From NCBI RefSeq assembly GCF_014650035.1, contig NZ_BMUE01000006.1, positions 124,001 to 188,000 on the forward strand: a stretch of DNA of 64,000 nt, given 5' to 3'. Each line of letters begins with the position of its first letter. The stretch's first letter is position 1. Shown here piece by piece: positions 24,276-32,936 of this stretch. The translations under genes were made by a program, and so were the position numbers. Under the pieces are notes generated by a model. The model saw only the letters and a program-made list of their open reading frames with translations, searched no databases and was not told where the DNA came from. This DNA is from Streptomyces lucensis JCM 4490. GTDB taxonomy: Bacteria > Actinomycetota > Actinomycetes > Streptomycetales > Streptomycetaceae.

Positions 24276-24911
24276 CTATGAGTTGCTGCCGGAACGCAGC
24301 AGCAGTGCCCCGCCGTCCCCGCTCTCGGCGAACTCGGTGACGGCCGTGTAGCCTCCCGGGCCGCCCCGGCTGTGCTCACGGGGAGTCTCACAGGTGGCGG
24401 GTTCGTCGTCGGCGCCCGTGGCGCAGTGCATCTGCACGGTCCGGCCGCCCGGCCCCATCAGGCTCAGCACGGAGTCCAGCGGCCCGCCGGTGGCGTTGCG
24501 GTAGTAGGTGCGCGCCCAGGTGTCCGCGCCCTGGGTCAGGACGCAGGTCTGCGCCTCGATGCCCTCGGGCGAGGTGAGTGCCGGACCGCAGTTCGCGGCG
24601 GTGGCGAGGCCCAGGCCGAGGAGCAGCGGGGAGCGGCTCGGGGCGACGGTGGGGTCCTTGGCGTCGCCGACCCGCTTCGCGGTGGTGCCGACCTCCCGAC
24701 CGTCCATCCGTTCTCCGGCACCGGCGCCCCCCGGGGACGTCGGTCCGGCCGCCGGTGCCGTGTCGCCCACCTGCCCGGCGGACGCCATGGCCAGCGGCAG
24801 CACGACCGCTGCCGCCACGACGCACACGAGGGCGAGCAGCCGGAGCCTTCGGGGGTCCGGCCCGCCGCGGGGCGGTTGTGGGGCGCGGTGGCCCCCGGAA
24901 TGACGCACCAT
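24276..24911 (-). CDS. Secreted or membrane-anchored protein of unknown function
   Basis: A 211-aa protein. A basic N-terminus (MVRHSGGHRAPQPPRGGPDPRRLRLL) is followed by one hydrophobic segment (ALVCVVAAAVVLPLAMASAG, about 26-45), a signal peptide or anchor. The exported part has a Pro/Gly-rich spacer, then a domain with four cysteines (ATAANCGPAL, AQTCVLTQG, MHCATGADDEPATCET), perhaps two disulphides. No family recognised. It starts 35 nt before a window of minus-strand genes and is not clearly in an operon with the Prim-Pol-like gene, which ends 55 bp away. Confidence 0.7.
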   Translation of the reverse strand: MVRHSGGHRAPQPPRGGPDPRRLRLLALVCVVAAAVVLPLAMASAGQVGDTAPAAGPTSPGGAGAGERMDGREVGTTAKRVGDAKDPTVAPSRSPLLLGLGLATAANCGPALTSPEGIEAQTCVLTQGADTWARTYYRNATGGPLDSVLSLMGPGGRTVQMHCATGADDEPATCETPREHSRGGPGGYTAVTEFAESGDGGALLLRSGSNS

Positions 24912-24965
24912 GTGCGGAAGATAACGAGCGCCGGGGCCCGTCCGGCCCGTCCGCGCCCGACACCC

Positions 24966-25631
24966 CTACAACTCGGGCGCGCTCACACCCGTACGAGTGA
25001 GGGCGTCGACCACGGCGTCCACCACGGCCTCCACGTCGGGCACCCACGGCGAGGACGAGCCCGGCAGCGGGGCGCGCTCCCAGCGGACGGCGCCCTGGCC
25101 GGTCTCGGACGGGGGCAGGGCGATGTAGCCGCCCTCGCCGTGGAAACGCAGGGATCCGGGCACGAAGTCCTTGGCGTAGAGCAGCTCGCCCAGCTGCTCC
25201 ATGGAGTACGGCTTCACGAGCAGCGCCCAGCGGGTGGGCGAGGCGATCACCGGGCCGAGGCGCATGCCCCGCTTGTCGAGCAGGGCGAGGGCCCGGGACG
25301 CGGCGAGCGCCGGCAGGCTGACCGCGCAGGGCGCCCGGCCGCCCGTGGCGAGGATCACCGGCGCGCCCGGCCGGTTGGTCCACCACCAGCGCACCATGCG
25401 CGCGTCGGTGGAGGCCGCGAGCAGCCCGGGGTCGAAGGGATGGGCGCCGGGCACCGTGCACTCCGGGTCGGGGCAGGCGCAGCGGGCCCGACCTCGCGGG
25501 TCCGGGGCCACGCCCGGGAGCACCGGCCACTGCCATTCCGTCGCGAAGGTCAGGGCCGCGCTGATCGGCTCGGGCTTCCCATCGTTCCGCCTGGACAGGA
25601 GCCTGCGTCGCCTTTTGAGGATCTCGCGCAT
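24966..25631 (-). CDS. Prim-Pol-like protein with degenerate catalytic motifs
   Basis: A 221-aa protein resembling the N-terminal bifunctional primase/polymerase fold: ISAALTFATEWQWPVLPGV, a Cys-rich segment CACPDPECTVPGAHP (about 50-65), VRWWWTNRPGAPVILATGG, then CAVSLPALAASRAL where an active enzyme has the DxD motif, SPTRWALLVKPY where sxH is expected, and LRFHGEGGYIALPPSETG matching the motif III strand. DxD and His are missing, so it should not polymerise. The Cys cluster may bind zinc. It is probably a regulatory or nucleic-acid-binding derivative. An 11-bp direct repeat lies 42-73 bp upstream of its start. Confidence 0.75.
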   Translation of the reverse strand: MREILKRRRRLLSRRNDGKPEPISAALTFATEWQWPVLPGVAPDPRGRARCACPDPECTVPGAHPFDPGLLAASTDARMVRWWWTNRPGAPVILATGGRAPCAVSLPALAASRALALLDKRGMRLGPVIASPTRWALLVKPYSMEQLGELLYAKDFVPGSLRFHGEGGYIALPPSETGQGAVRWERAPLPGSSSPWVPDVEAVVDAVVDALTRTGVSAPEL

Positions 25632-26201
25632 GAGCGCTCGTTCCTTTCCGTTGCACCGCTGGCAACACCGTGGATCACTTCACACCATGTGTCGATCACT
25701 TCACTGGGCGTACCTGTTGGCGCATCACACCCCCGCACACCGCGGGGGGAACCCCAAGGGGTCCGGCGTCGGCCGCGTCCGCTTCCGTGGTGCGACTACC
25801 GGAAGCTCGGGTGCGGCACGGGGGTGGCGAAGCCTGGCGTTTGCCGTCGCGCGTGTTTCTCTCCGCCTCCGCCACGGGAGGATGGGGCTCGGCCGTCGGT
25901 GGCTATGACGCCCGGGTCCGTCGCCAGGTTCCGGGTGGTCCCCAACCACCCCTGGCCTTCTCCGAGTACGTACCCATCACGACCGCTGTGACGCTCTGTG
26001 GAGCAAGGCCAGTCGACCGCAATGGACCGATACCTCAGGCAGTTTTCAGCCAACTTGGCAGTAAGGCAAGGGCTTAGCGGAAAACCCACGTCCCACTCAC
26101 GGACACCAGTAATCCCGGCAGGACAATGCTGGACATCCCCTCACGAGTGCGTGTACATGTGGAGACACTGCTAGCGGCGCAGAATGACATGGGGGTTTGC
26201 G
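25632..26201. other. 570-bp divergent intergenic region
   Basis: It holds the direct repeat at 25673-25704, and then about 450 bp of lower-GC sequence (25900-26200) upstream of the GAF-PP2C gene without a convincing gene. A long untranslated leader or distal promoter of the PP2C gene is possible. No riboswitch class was recognised. Confidence 0.45.
25673..25704. promoter_or_regulatory. Direct repeat gatcacttcac x2, 21 bp apart
   Basis: Two exact 11-bp copies at 25673-25683 and 25694-25704, two helical turns apart, with acaccatgtgt between them. The position 42-73 bp upstream of the Prim-Pol-like gene fits a regulator site over its promoter. Confidence 0.6.
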
Positions 26202-26246
26202 ATGCTTTTCAGCAAAACGCACCGGTCTGAAAGCCGGACGCCATGA
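26202..26246 (+). CDS. 14-codon leader ORF overlapping the PP2C start (ATGA)
   Basis: The frame encodes MLFSKTHRSESRTP and stops at a TGA that overlaps the ATG of the next gene (26243). It has a better ribosome site (gggggt, 6 nt upstream) than the PP2C gene itself, so translation of the phosphatase may depend on reinitiation. It could instead be spurious; the supporting signals are the ribosome site and the exact ATGA overlap. Confidence 0.4.
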   Translation: MLFSKTHRSESRTP

Positions 26247-27655
26247 GCGCCCCGCATCCTTCGAAAGTGGCCGGAATCGACCCAGCGGTTCCGGCACCCG
26301 CACACACTGTCGCGCCCACTCCCGCCGCGCCCGGCACCGGTCCCTCCCCCGACCCGCATCCGGTCCCCACGACCGCCCCCGGTCCACACGCCCCCGCCCC
26401 CGGCACCCTCCTCCAGGACCGGCTCGCCGGCTGGGTCTCCGACCTGACCACCCTGCACGAACTCACCGAGCGCCTCTCCCGCACGGACGCGCTGGACCCC
26501 GCCCTGCACGAGCTGCTGCGGGCCGGTGCGGCCCTCGTCGGCGCCCGCCGCGGCATGCTCGTCCTGGAACCCGGCGACGGACTCGGCCCACGCACCACCG
26601 CCGGCCTCGGCCTCGGCCGCGCCGACCTCGGCCACATCGAGACCGTCCCGCACGGCGCGCTGCCCTACGACCTCGCCGGGACCGGCGAGATCCTCCACCC
26701 GGACCTGCTCGCCGAGGACGGACTCGACCCCCGCCACCGCGAAGTGGCCGCCCGCCTCGGCTACGCCGCCAGCTACGCCCTGCCCCTCGCCACCGACCAC
26801 GCCGGCCGCCTCGGCGCCGCCGTCTGGTTCTACGACGAACCGGCCGAACCGCACGACCGGCGGCGCCACCTCGCCGGCCTCTACGTCCGGCACGCCACCG
26901 AGCACCTCGCCCGGCTGCTCGAAGTGGAACGCACGCGCGCGCGGGCCGCGACCATCACCGAGGAGCTGCTGCCCTCCCGACTGCCCCGGGTGGCCGGTGT
27001 GCAGCTCGCCGCCCGGCACCGCACCGGCCCGCGCGGCGGCGGCGACTGGTACGACGCGCTGCCGCTGCCGGACGCCGCCGTCGGCCTCTCGGTCGGTTCG
27101 GTCACCGGTTCCGGGCCGAGCGCGGTGGCCGCGATGGGCCGGCTGCGCGCCTCCCTGCGCGCCTACGCCGTGATGGAGGGCGAGGACCCGGTCGCCGTCC
27201 TGTCCGACCTGGAGCTGCTGCTGCGGCTGACCGAGCCCGCCCGCTCCGCCACCGCCCTGTTCGCCTACTGCGAGCCGGCCCTGCGCAAGGTCACCCTGGC
27301 CGGCGCCGGCCACACCCCGCCACTGCTGATCGGCGAGCGGCGCACCGAGTTCGCCGAGACGTCCGTCTCCGCGCCGCTCGGCATGCTCGCCTGCTGGGAG
27401 GCGCCCAGCGTGGAGATCCAGGCGGAGGCCGGCGAGACGGTCCTGCTCTACACCGACGGTCTGCTGCACCGCACCGGCGACGCGATGGACCGCGCCTTCG
27501 CCCGGTTGCACGCGGCCGCCGCGAGCGTGCCCCGCGCGCTGCGCCAGGACCCCGGCGCCGTCGCCGACCACGTCCTGCGCGCCGTCCTGCCGGACGGCCT
27601 GGACACGGCCGACAGCGTGGAGGACGTGGTCCTGCTGGCGGCGCGCTTCGACTGA
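26243..27655 (+). CDS. GAF-PP2C (SpoIIE-like) protein with altered metal site
   Basis: A 470-aa protein: a Pro-rich N-terminus (1-55), a GAF domain (about 60-225, LHELTERLSRTDALDPALHELLRAGAALV ...), then a PP2C/SpoIIE domain (about 235-470). RGGGDWYDALPLPD and VLLYTDGLLHRTG carry conserved Asp residues, and the C-terminal EDVVLLAARFD is close to DDxALL. The usual GDVxGHG motif reads GSVTGSGPSA, so one metal-binding Asp and the His are replaced. Active relatives dephosphorylate anti-anti-sigma factors. This copy may be weakly active or a sensor only. An in-frame TGA lies 15 nt upstream, fixing the ATG at 26243. Confidence 0.8.
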   Translation: MSAPHPSKVAGIDPAVPAPAHTVAPTPAAPGTGPSPDPHPVPTTAPGPHAPAPGTLLQDRLAGWVSDLTTLHELTERLSRTDALDPALHELLRAGAALVGARRGMLVLEPGDGLGPRTTAGLGLGRADLGHIETVPHGALPYDLAGTGEILHPDLLAEDGLDPRHREVAARLGYAASYALPLATDHAGRLGAAVWFYDEPAEPHDRRRHLAGLYVRHATEHLARLLEVERTRARAATITEELLPSRLPRVAGVQLAARHRTGPRGGGDWYDALPLPDAAVGLSVGSVTGSGPSAVAAMGRLRASLRAYAVMEGEDPVAVLSDLELLLRLTEPARSATALFAYCEPALRKVTLAGAGHTPPLLIGERRTEFAETSVSAPLGMLACWEAPSVEIQAEAGETVLLYTDGLLHRTGDAMDRAFARLHAAAASVPRALRQDPGAVADHVLRAVLPDGLDTADSVEDVVLLAARFD

Positions 27656-27802
27656 CCCGCCATGCGATGACCGGCCATAACAGCTCATCCGGCCCCGGTC
27701 CCACCTGGGTACGACCGTACGATGATGGAGGTCCCCGCTCGGCCACAAGCAGGAGCGTCGCGGGCCCCGGGGGAGATCACATGGCGTATCGAGGAGGATC
27801 AC

Positions 27803-29287
27803 GTGTCCGACGAGCTCAACCCGGCTGTGCCCGACTCTGCTACCGCAGAGGGCCCCGAGACCGAGTCCGACGAGCCCATCAAGCAGCGGAAGAACGGCCT
27901 CTACCCGGGCGTCTCCGACGAGCTGGCCGAGAACATGAAGTCCGGCTGGGCCGACACCGAGCTGCGTGACCTGAAGCCGATCGAGCAGGCCGGGCACACC
28001 GCGCGCCGCCGCGCCGCACTCTCCGCCCGCTTCCCGGGCGAGCGCCTGGTGATCCCGGCGGGCAACCTCAAGACCCGCTCGAACGACACCGAGTACCCCT
28101 TCCGCGCCTCCGTCGAGTACGCGTACCTCACCGGCAACCAGACCGAGGACGGCGTCCTGGTGCTGGAACCCGAGGGCGACGGCCACGAGGCGACGATCTA
28201 CCTGCTGCCCCGCTCCGACCGCGAGAACGGCGAGTTCTGGCTCTCCGGCCAGGGCGAGCTGTGGGTCGGCCGCCGGCACTCCCTCACCGAGTCCGAGGCG
28301 CTGTACGGCATCCCGGCCGCCGACGTGCGCGAGCTGCCCGACAGGCTGCGCGAGGCCACCGGCCCGGTGCGGGTCGTGCGCGGCCACGACGCCGGCATCG
28401 AGGCCGCCCTGACCGACAAGGTCACCGGCGAGCGCGACGAGGAGCTGCGCGTCTTCCTCTCCGAGGCACGGCTGATCAAGGACGAGTTCGAGATCGGCGA
28501 GCTGCAGAAGGCCGTCGACTCCACCGTCCGCGGCTTCGAGGACGTGGTGAAGGTCCTCGACAAGGCCGAGGCGACGAGCGAGCGCTACATCGAGGGCACG
28601 TTCTTCCTCCGCGCGCGCGTGGAGGGCAACGACATCGGCTACGGCTCCATCTGCGCGGCCGGCCCGCACGCCTGCACGCTGCACTGGGTGCGCAACGACG
28701 GCCCGGTCCGCTCCGGCGACCTGCTCCTGCTCGACGCGGGCGTGGAGACGCACACGCTGTACACCGCCGACGTCACGCGGACGCTGCCGATCGACGGCAC
28801 CTACAGCGAGATCCAGAAGAAGATCTACGACGCCGTGTACGACGCCCAGGAGGCCGGCATCGCGGCCGTGAAGCCGGGCGCCGGATACCGCGACTTCCAC
28901 GACGCCGCCCAGCGCGTGCTCGCCGAGCGGCTCGTCGAGTGGGGCCTGGTCGAGGGCCCGGTCGAGCGGGTGCTCGAGCTGGGCCTGCAGCGCCGCTGGA
29001 CCCTGCACGGCACCGGTCACATGCTCGGCATGGACGTCCACGACTGCGCGGCCGCGCGGACCGAGACGTACGTCGACGGCACGCTGGAGCCGGGCATGGT
29101 GCTCACCGTCGAGCCGGGCCTGTATTTCCAGGCCGACGACCTGACGGTCCCGGAGGAGTACCGGGGCATCGGCGTCCGCATCGAGGACGACATCCTCGTC
29201 ACCGAGGACGGCAACCGGAACCTCTCGGCGGGCCTGCCGCGCCGCTCCGACGAGGTCGAGGCGTGGATGGCGTCCCTGAAGGGCTGA
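27803..29287 (+). CDS. pepP: Xaa-Pro aminopeptidase (M24B)
   Basis: A 494-aa protein. The GTG at 27803 has gaggagg 6 nt upstream. It has an N-terminal creatinase-like domain (YPFRASVEYAYLTGNQTEDGVLVLEPEGD) and a C-terminal pita-bread metallopeptidase domain. Dinuclear metal ligands are visible: Asp in LLDAGVETHTLYTAD, second Asp in DVTRTL, His in HGTGHMLGMDVHD, Glu in TVEPGLYF and Glu in GIGVRIEDDILVTEDG. It releases the N-terminal residue from X-Pro peptides in the cytosol. Length matches Streptomyces PepP (about 490 aa). A strong terminator follows. Confidence 0.93.
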   Translation: MSDELNPAVPDSATAEGPETESDEPIKQRKNGLYPGVSDELAENMKSGWADTELRDLKPIEQAGHTARRRAALSARFPGERLVIPAGNLKTRSNDTEYPFRASVEYAYLTGNQTEDGVLVLEPEGDGHEATIYLLPRSDRENGEFWLSGQGELWVGRRHSLTESEALYGIPAADVRELPDRLREATGPVRVVRGHDAGIEAALTDKVTGERDEELRVFLSEARLIKDEFEIGELQKAVDSTVRGFEDVVKVLDKAEATSERYIEGTFFLRARVEGNDIGYGSICAAGPHACTLHWVRNDGPVRSGDLLLLDAGVETHTLYTADVTRTLPIDGTYSEIQKKIYDAVYDAQEAGIAAVKPGAGYRDFHDAAQRVLAERLVEWGLVEGPVERVLELGLQRRWTLHGTGHMLGMDVHDCAAARTETYVDGTLEPGMVLTVEPGLYFQADDLTVPEEYRGIGVRIEDDILVTEDGNRNLSAGLPRRSDEVEAWMASLKG

Positions 29288-29297
29288 TATGACTACT

Positions 29298-29330
29298 GAT
29301 GGCCGGGCACCGGGAAGGTGCCCGGCCATC
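29298..29330. terminator. Terminator after pepP
   Basis: A perfect 14-bp stem gatggccgggcacc/ggtgcccggccatc with a 5-nt loop, 10 nt after the pepP stop. Confidence 0.85.
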
Positions 29331-29376
29331 GGCGTGTCCGTATACGTGTGAGGCCTTCACGTTGCCTGGGGGAACG

Positions 29377-30753
29377 GTGTTCGTGGACGACTTCTGGTCC
29401 GGTGTGGGCGTGGACCTGCATCTGGAGCCCGACGCGGCGGACGGCCGCCGCGCCGGGCTGGAGAGGGCCCTCAGGGACGCCGTGCGCGACGGACGGCTCG
29501 CACCCGGCACCAGGCTGCCCGCGACCCGGCGGCTCGCGGCCGAACTCGGCATCTCGCGCGGCACCGTGAAGGCGGCCTACGACCAGCTCGTCGCCGAGGG
29601 ATACCTGACGGCACGCCAGGGCTCGGGCACCCGGGTCGCCTCCCTGCCCTCCGTCGGCTCCGAGGAACCGCAGGAACGGGTGCGCGCGCGGGCCCCGCGT
29701 TTCGACCTGCGCCCGGGCAGCCCGGACGTCGGCGCCTTCCCGGCGGCGGCCTGGCTGCGCGCACTGCGCCGCGCCATAGCGACGGCGCCCTCGCTGGCGT
29801 ACGACTACGGCGATCCGCGCGGCCGGATCGAACTGCGCACCGCGCTCTCGGGCTACCTGGGGCGGGCGCGCGGCGTGCTCGCGCCTCCGGACCGGATCGT
29901 CGTGATCTCCGGGTACGTCCAGGGCCTCGCGCTCCTCACACGCGTCCTCGACGGCGCCGCCGTCGCCATGGAGGACCCGGGACTGCCCTTCCACCGCGAG
30001 GTGGTACGGCGCAACGGCGGGACCGTGCGGCCCGTGGCCGTCGACGCGCAGGGGGTGCGCCCCGTGGAACTCGGCGACGCGGCGGCCGTGGTGGTCACCC
30101 CGGCCCACCAGTACCCGACCGGGGTGACCCTGCACCCCGAGCGGCGTCGCGCGCTCACCGACTGGGCACGTGCGCGTGACGGACTGATCGTCGAGGACGA
30201 CTACGACGGCGAGTTCCGCTACGACCGCCAGCCGGTGGGCGCGCTCCAGGGCATGGCGCCCGGTCAGGTGGTCTACCTCGGCACCGCGTCCAAGACCCTG
30301 GGACCCGCGCTCCGGCTCGGCTGGATGGTGCTGCCGCCGCACCTGGTCGACGCGGTCGCCGACGCCAAGCTGCACAGCGACCACCACACCGAGACCATCG
30401 GCCAGCTGGCGCTCGCCGACCTGATCGACAGCCACGCCTACGACCGGCACGTACGCGCGTGCCGGCTGCGCTACCGGCGCCGCCGCGACCAGCTCCTGGA
30501 CCGGCTGGGACCGCACCGGAGCGTACGCGGGATCGCGGCGGGGCTGCACGCGCTGATCGAGGTGCCCGAGGAGGCGGAGGCGCTGGCCCGCGCGGAGGCG
30601 GAAGGTCTCGCGCTCGGCGCCCTCGGCGACCACTGGCACACCCCGGGCCCCGGACGCCCGCAGGGGCTCGTGGTCGGTTACGGCACGCCCCGTGAACGGG
30701 CGTATCCGGAGGCGCTTGAGGTGCTGGCGAAGGTCCTGGACGCGCCTTCGTGA
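29377..30753 (+). CDS. MocR-family regulator (GntR HTH fused to class I aminotransferase)
   Basis: A 458-aa protein. A GntR winged helix covers residues about 10-75 (LERALRDAVRDGRLAPGTRLPATRRLAAELGISRGTVKAAYDQLVAEGYL), joined to a fold-type I PLP domain (about 110-455) with the PLP Lys in GTASKTLGPALRLGW and the Asp/Tyr pocket in VEDDYDGEFRYDR. MocR/PdxR proteins use PLP or aminated ligands to regulate genes for vitamin B6, GABA or amino-acid metabolism. No pdxST genes are adjacent. The GTG at 29377 follows tggggga; the open frame upstream overlaps the pepP terminator. Confidence 0.88.
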   Translation: MFVDDFWSGVGVDLHLEPDAADGRRAGLERALRDAVRDGRLAPGTRLPATRRLAAELGISRGTVKAAYDQLVAEGYLTARQGSGTRVASLPSVGSEEPQERVRARAPRFDLRPGSPDVGAFPAAAWLRALRRAIATAPSLAYDYGDPRGRIELRTALSGYLGRARGVLAPPDRIVVISGYVQGLALLTRVLDGAAVAMEDPGLPFHREVVRRNGGTVRPVAVDAQGVRPVELGDAAAVVVTPAHQYPTGVTLHPERRRALTDWARARDGLIVEDDYDGEFRYDRQPVGALQGMAPGQVVYLGTASKTLGPALRLGWMVLPPHLVDAVADAKLHSDHHTETIGQLALADLIDSHAYDRHVRACRLRYRRRRDQLLDRLGPHRSVRGIAAGLHALIEVPEEAEALARAEAEGLALGALGDHWHTPGPGRPQGLVVGYGTPRERAYPEALEVLAKVLDAPS

Positions 30754-30850
30754 CGCCACGCGGACGCCGGCCCGTCCGCGGCGCACCGGCCGCCGCCCCC
30801 CTGCCGGGAGCGCCCCGGCCACCGTTCCCCGGTCGGGGGCGCGGCGGTCG

Positions 30851-31414
30851 TCAGAGGGCGGGGTCGCGGTCGTGCAGGATCCGCTGGAAGAGGCGGCAGT
30901 CCCGCCAGGCGCCGTTGATGTGCAGGTAGTGCGGGGCCATGCCGATCGGTTCGAACCCGCACTTGGCCAGCACCCGCTGCGAACCGGTGTTGCCGAGCAG
31001 CGTGGACGCCTCGATCCGGTGCAGTCCCACGTGGTCCCGCGCGATCCGGCACATCCGTGCCACGGCGGCACTGGCCAGCCCGCGGTTCTGCTGGTCGGCG
31101 GCGATCCAGTAGCCGAGATGGGAACTGCAGAACGGGCCCCGGGTGATCCCGGTCAGGGTGCTGGTCCCGACGATCCGGCCGTCCGCCGCGGCGAGGACCA
31201 TGGGCACCGCGGCGCCCTCGGCGTACTGCCGCAGCAGCCCGTGCACGCGCTCGGACTGTCCCGCCGCCGTGAAGAAGGACTCGGGCCTGACCGGTTCCCA
31301 GGGTTCCAGGTGCCCGCGGTTCGCCACATAGGCGGCGCACAGTGCGTCCACGTCCTCGCGCGCGAGCGGCCGCAGGGTCACGCCGGCCGCTATCTCCTCG
31401 GTGTCGATGGGCAT
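30851..31414 (-). CDS. GNAT N-acetyltransferase, RimJ/RimL-like
   Basis: A 187-aa protein. It has VTLRPLAREDVDALCAAYVANRGHLEPWEP, the family's early Glu-Pro-Trp signature, then acetyl-CoA motif region GYWIAADQQNRGLASAAVARM (QxxGLA), and EASTLLGNTGSQRVLAKCGFEPIGMA. It is closest to ribosomal-protein Ser/Ala N-terminal acetyltransferases. The substrate is unknown. On the minus strand TAGGGT ends 6 nt before the ATG, so the message is likely leaderless. It is followed 46 bp upstream by an anti-sigma-like gene on the same strand. Confidence 0.88.
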   Translation of the reverse strand: MPIDTEEIAAGVTLRPLAREDVDALCAAYVANRGHLEPWEPVRPESFFTAAGQSERVHGLLRQYAEGAAVPMVLAAADGRIVGTSTLTGITRGPFCSSHLGYWIAADQQNRGLASAAVARMCRIARDHVGLHRIEASTLLGNTGSQRVLAKCGFEPIGMAPHYLHINGAWRDCRLFQRILHDRDPAL

Positions 31415-31420
31415 GCGCGC

Positions 31421-31426
31421 ACCCTA
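31421..31426 (-). promoter_or_regulatory. -10 element TAGGGT of GNAT gene (leaderless)
   Basis: TANNNT hexamer on the minus strand, 6 nt from the ATG at 31414. Confidence 0.5.
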
Positions 31427-31460
31427 GGCGGTCGCCGGGACTCCTGCCCGGCGGACGGCC

Positions 31461-31907
31461 TCAGACGGCCAGGGGCGACGCGTCCTCGCGCCACCTGAGC
31501 ATCTTGTCGAAGCTGACCACCGTCCCGCGCAGACCGGGCATGGCGCCGACGTGGACGTGGTCGGCCAGTTCCCGGATGAGACAGAGCCCGCGGCCGTGCT
31601 CGGCGTCGGGGCGAGCGGGCCTGACCTCCTGGGCGCGGGCCGGTCCGGGTCCGGAGTCGGCCACCTCGATCCGGCACTTCTCGCCGTCGAGGTACGCGGT
31701 CACCCGGTACGCCTCCGAGGCGTCACCCGGCACCTCGTCCCCTCCGTGCTCCACGGCGTTGGCGCAGGCCTCGCTCAGCGCGACGGACAGGTCGTAGGAG
31801 ACCTCCGGGTCGACTCCCGCCGTCTCCATGGTCCCCATCAGCAGGCGCCTGGCCAGAGGGACGCTCGAGGGCTCGCGGCGCAGATGGAGTGACCACCAGA
31901 TGCTCAT
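31461..31907 (-). CDS. RsbW-like ATP-binding anti-sigma protein
   Basis: A 148-aa single GHKL domain. It opens with SLHLRREPSSVPLARRLLMGTMETAGV, then N box ALSEACANAVEHGG, G1 box IEVADSGPGPA and G2 box EHGRGLCLIRELAD. It is nearly the minimal size for the SpoIIAB/RsbW family, which kinases anti-anti-sigma factors and binds sigma factors. It has gggagg before the ATG. No sigma-B-type sigma factor or STAS protein is adjacent, so it is an orphan whose partner must be elsewhere. The second such protein in the window is at 22141. Confidence 0.85.
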   Translation of the reverse strand: MSIWWSLHLRREPSSVPLARRLLMGTMETAGVDPEVSYDLSVALSEACANAVEHGGDEVPGDASEAYRVTAYLDGEKCRIEVADSGPGPARAQEVRPARPDAEHGRGLCLIRELADHVHVGAMPGLRGTVVSFDKMLRWREDASPLAV

Positions 31908-32093
31908 GCTCCAGCCTCCCGGCCGCGGCTCGACATACCGTTACGTATTGCCGCCCATAGGCGGCCATAAGCACTCGGCGGACGTGACTCCGCCCATCCG
32001 GTCGCCGTGCCGCGGGAGGAACCCGGACATGAGGGACGCGTCCGGCGACCTGCCGCACGCCGCCGGCCGGGGCAGTGCGATGATGAGCCCGCC

Positions 32094-32936
32094 ATGTCTG
32101 CCCCCCACCCGCGCACGGCGCGCCCCGGAGCCGGGCTCCGGATCCTGCGGGCCGCGGCTTTCGCCGCGGTCTGTGTCGTGCTGGCCGCGGTCGGGCACTC
32201 GCTGGCCTCCTGCGCGAGCGTGCCGTTGTGGACGCTCGGCGCCGGCTTCCTCGGCTCCCTGCTGCTCGTGGCACCGCTCGCCGGGCGGACCCGCTCGCTG
32301 CCGGGCATCGCCGTGCTCCTCGCGCTCGGCCAGACCGTGCTGCACACGCTGTTCGGGCTGGGCCGGCACGGGGCCGCCATGGCCTCCGCCGGCATGCCGA
32401 CGGGGGCGGCGAACGGGCCGCTGAGCGACGCCGCGCTCGTCGAGCGCGCGACCCGCCTCGTGTGCGGCTCCGGCCCGTCGGTGCTCACCCCCGGGCACGC
32501 CTACCGTCTGCTGCTCGACGCGCACCTCATCGACCCCTCGGGCCGGGCGGTCGGCGCGATGCCGCACATGCACCACATGGCCGGCGTCACCGGCTCCGCG
32601 GCACCGGCGTCGCTGCTGCCCTCGCTGCCGATGCTGCTCGGCCACGTCCTCGCCGCCGTCGCCACGGGCTGGCTGCTGCGCCGGGGTGACCTGGCCGTGC
32701 TGCGGCTGATCGAACTGTCGGCGCACGGGGTCGCCGAGGGCGCGCTCATGCGGTCCCTGCGCGGGGCACTCGCGCTGGCGCACGCCCTGTGCGCCGGGCT
32801 GCTGCCCGCCACCGGGCCCGTCCCGCACGGCCGTCGTACCGCCCCGGAGGCGGTACCGGCCCCCCACACCACCGCACTCCAGCACACGGTGATCCGGCGC
32901 GGCCCGCCGGCCGCGGCCTTCCGCCTCGCCGCCTGA
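32094..32936 (+). CDS. Integral membrane protein with His/Met cluster, head of copper operon
   Basis: A 280-aa protein with about five hydrophobic segments (LRILRAAAFAAVCVVLAAVGHSLAS; LWTLGAGFLGSLLLVAPLAG; LPGIAVLLALGQTVLHTLFG; LLPSLPMLLGHVLAAVATGWLL; and one more). A loop carries MPHMHHMAGV, plus GRHGAAMASAGM, suggesting metal ligation, probably copper. It stands 164 bp before the YcnI gene on the same strand and opens the copper gene set. The C-terminal roughly 60 residues are cytosolic and Ala/Pro-rich. The ATG at 32094 is the first that starts at the first helix. No strong ribosome site. Confidence 0.7.
   Translation: MSAPHPRTARPGAGLRILRAAAFAAVCVVLAAVGHSLASCASVPLWTLGAGFLGSLLLVAPLAGRTRSLPGIAVLLALGQTVLHTLFGLGRHGAAMASAGMPTGAANGPLSDAALVERATRLVCGSGPSVLTPGHAYRLLLDAHLIDPSGRAVGAMPHMHHMAGVTGSAAPASLLPSLPMLLGHVLAAVATGWLLRRGDLAVLRLIELSAHGVAEGALMRSLRGALALAHALCAGLLPATGPVPHGRRTAPEAVPAPHTTALQHTVIRRGPPAAAFRLAA

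Noticed and set aside
24079..24351. 90-aa plus-strand frame over the convergent spacer and the end of the secreted-protein gene
   Set aside because: It overlaps a better-supported minus-strand gene and crosses a terminator hairpin; no ribosome site or homologous pattern.
26171..29329. 1052-aa minus-strand frame over the PP2C and pepP genes
   Set aside because: It is antisense to two well-recognised genes, is low complexity, and has no recognisable domain or start.
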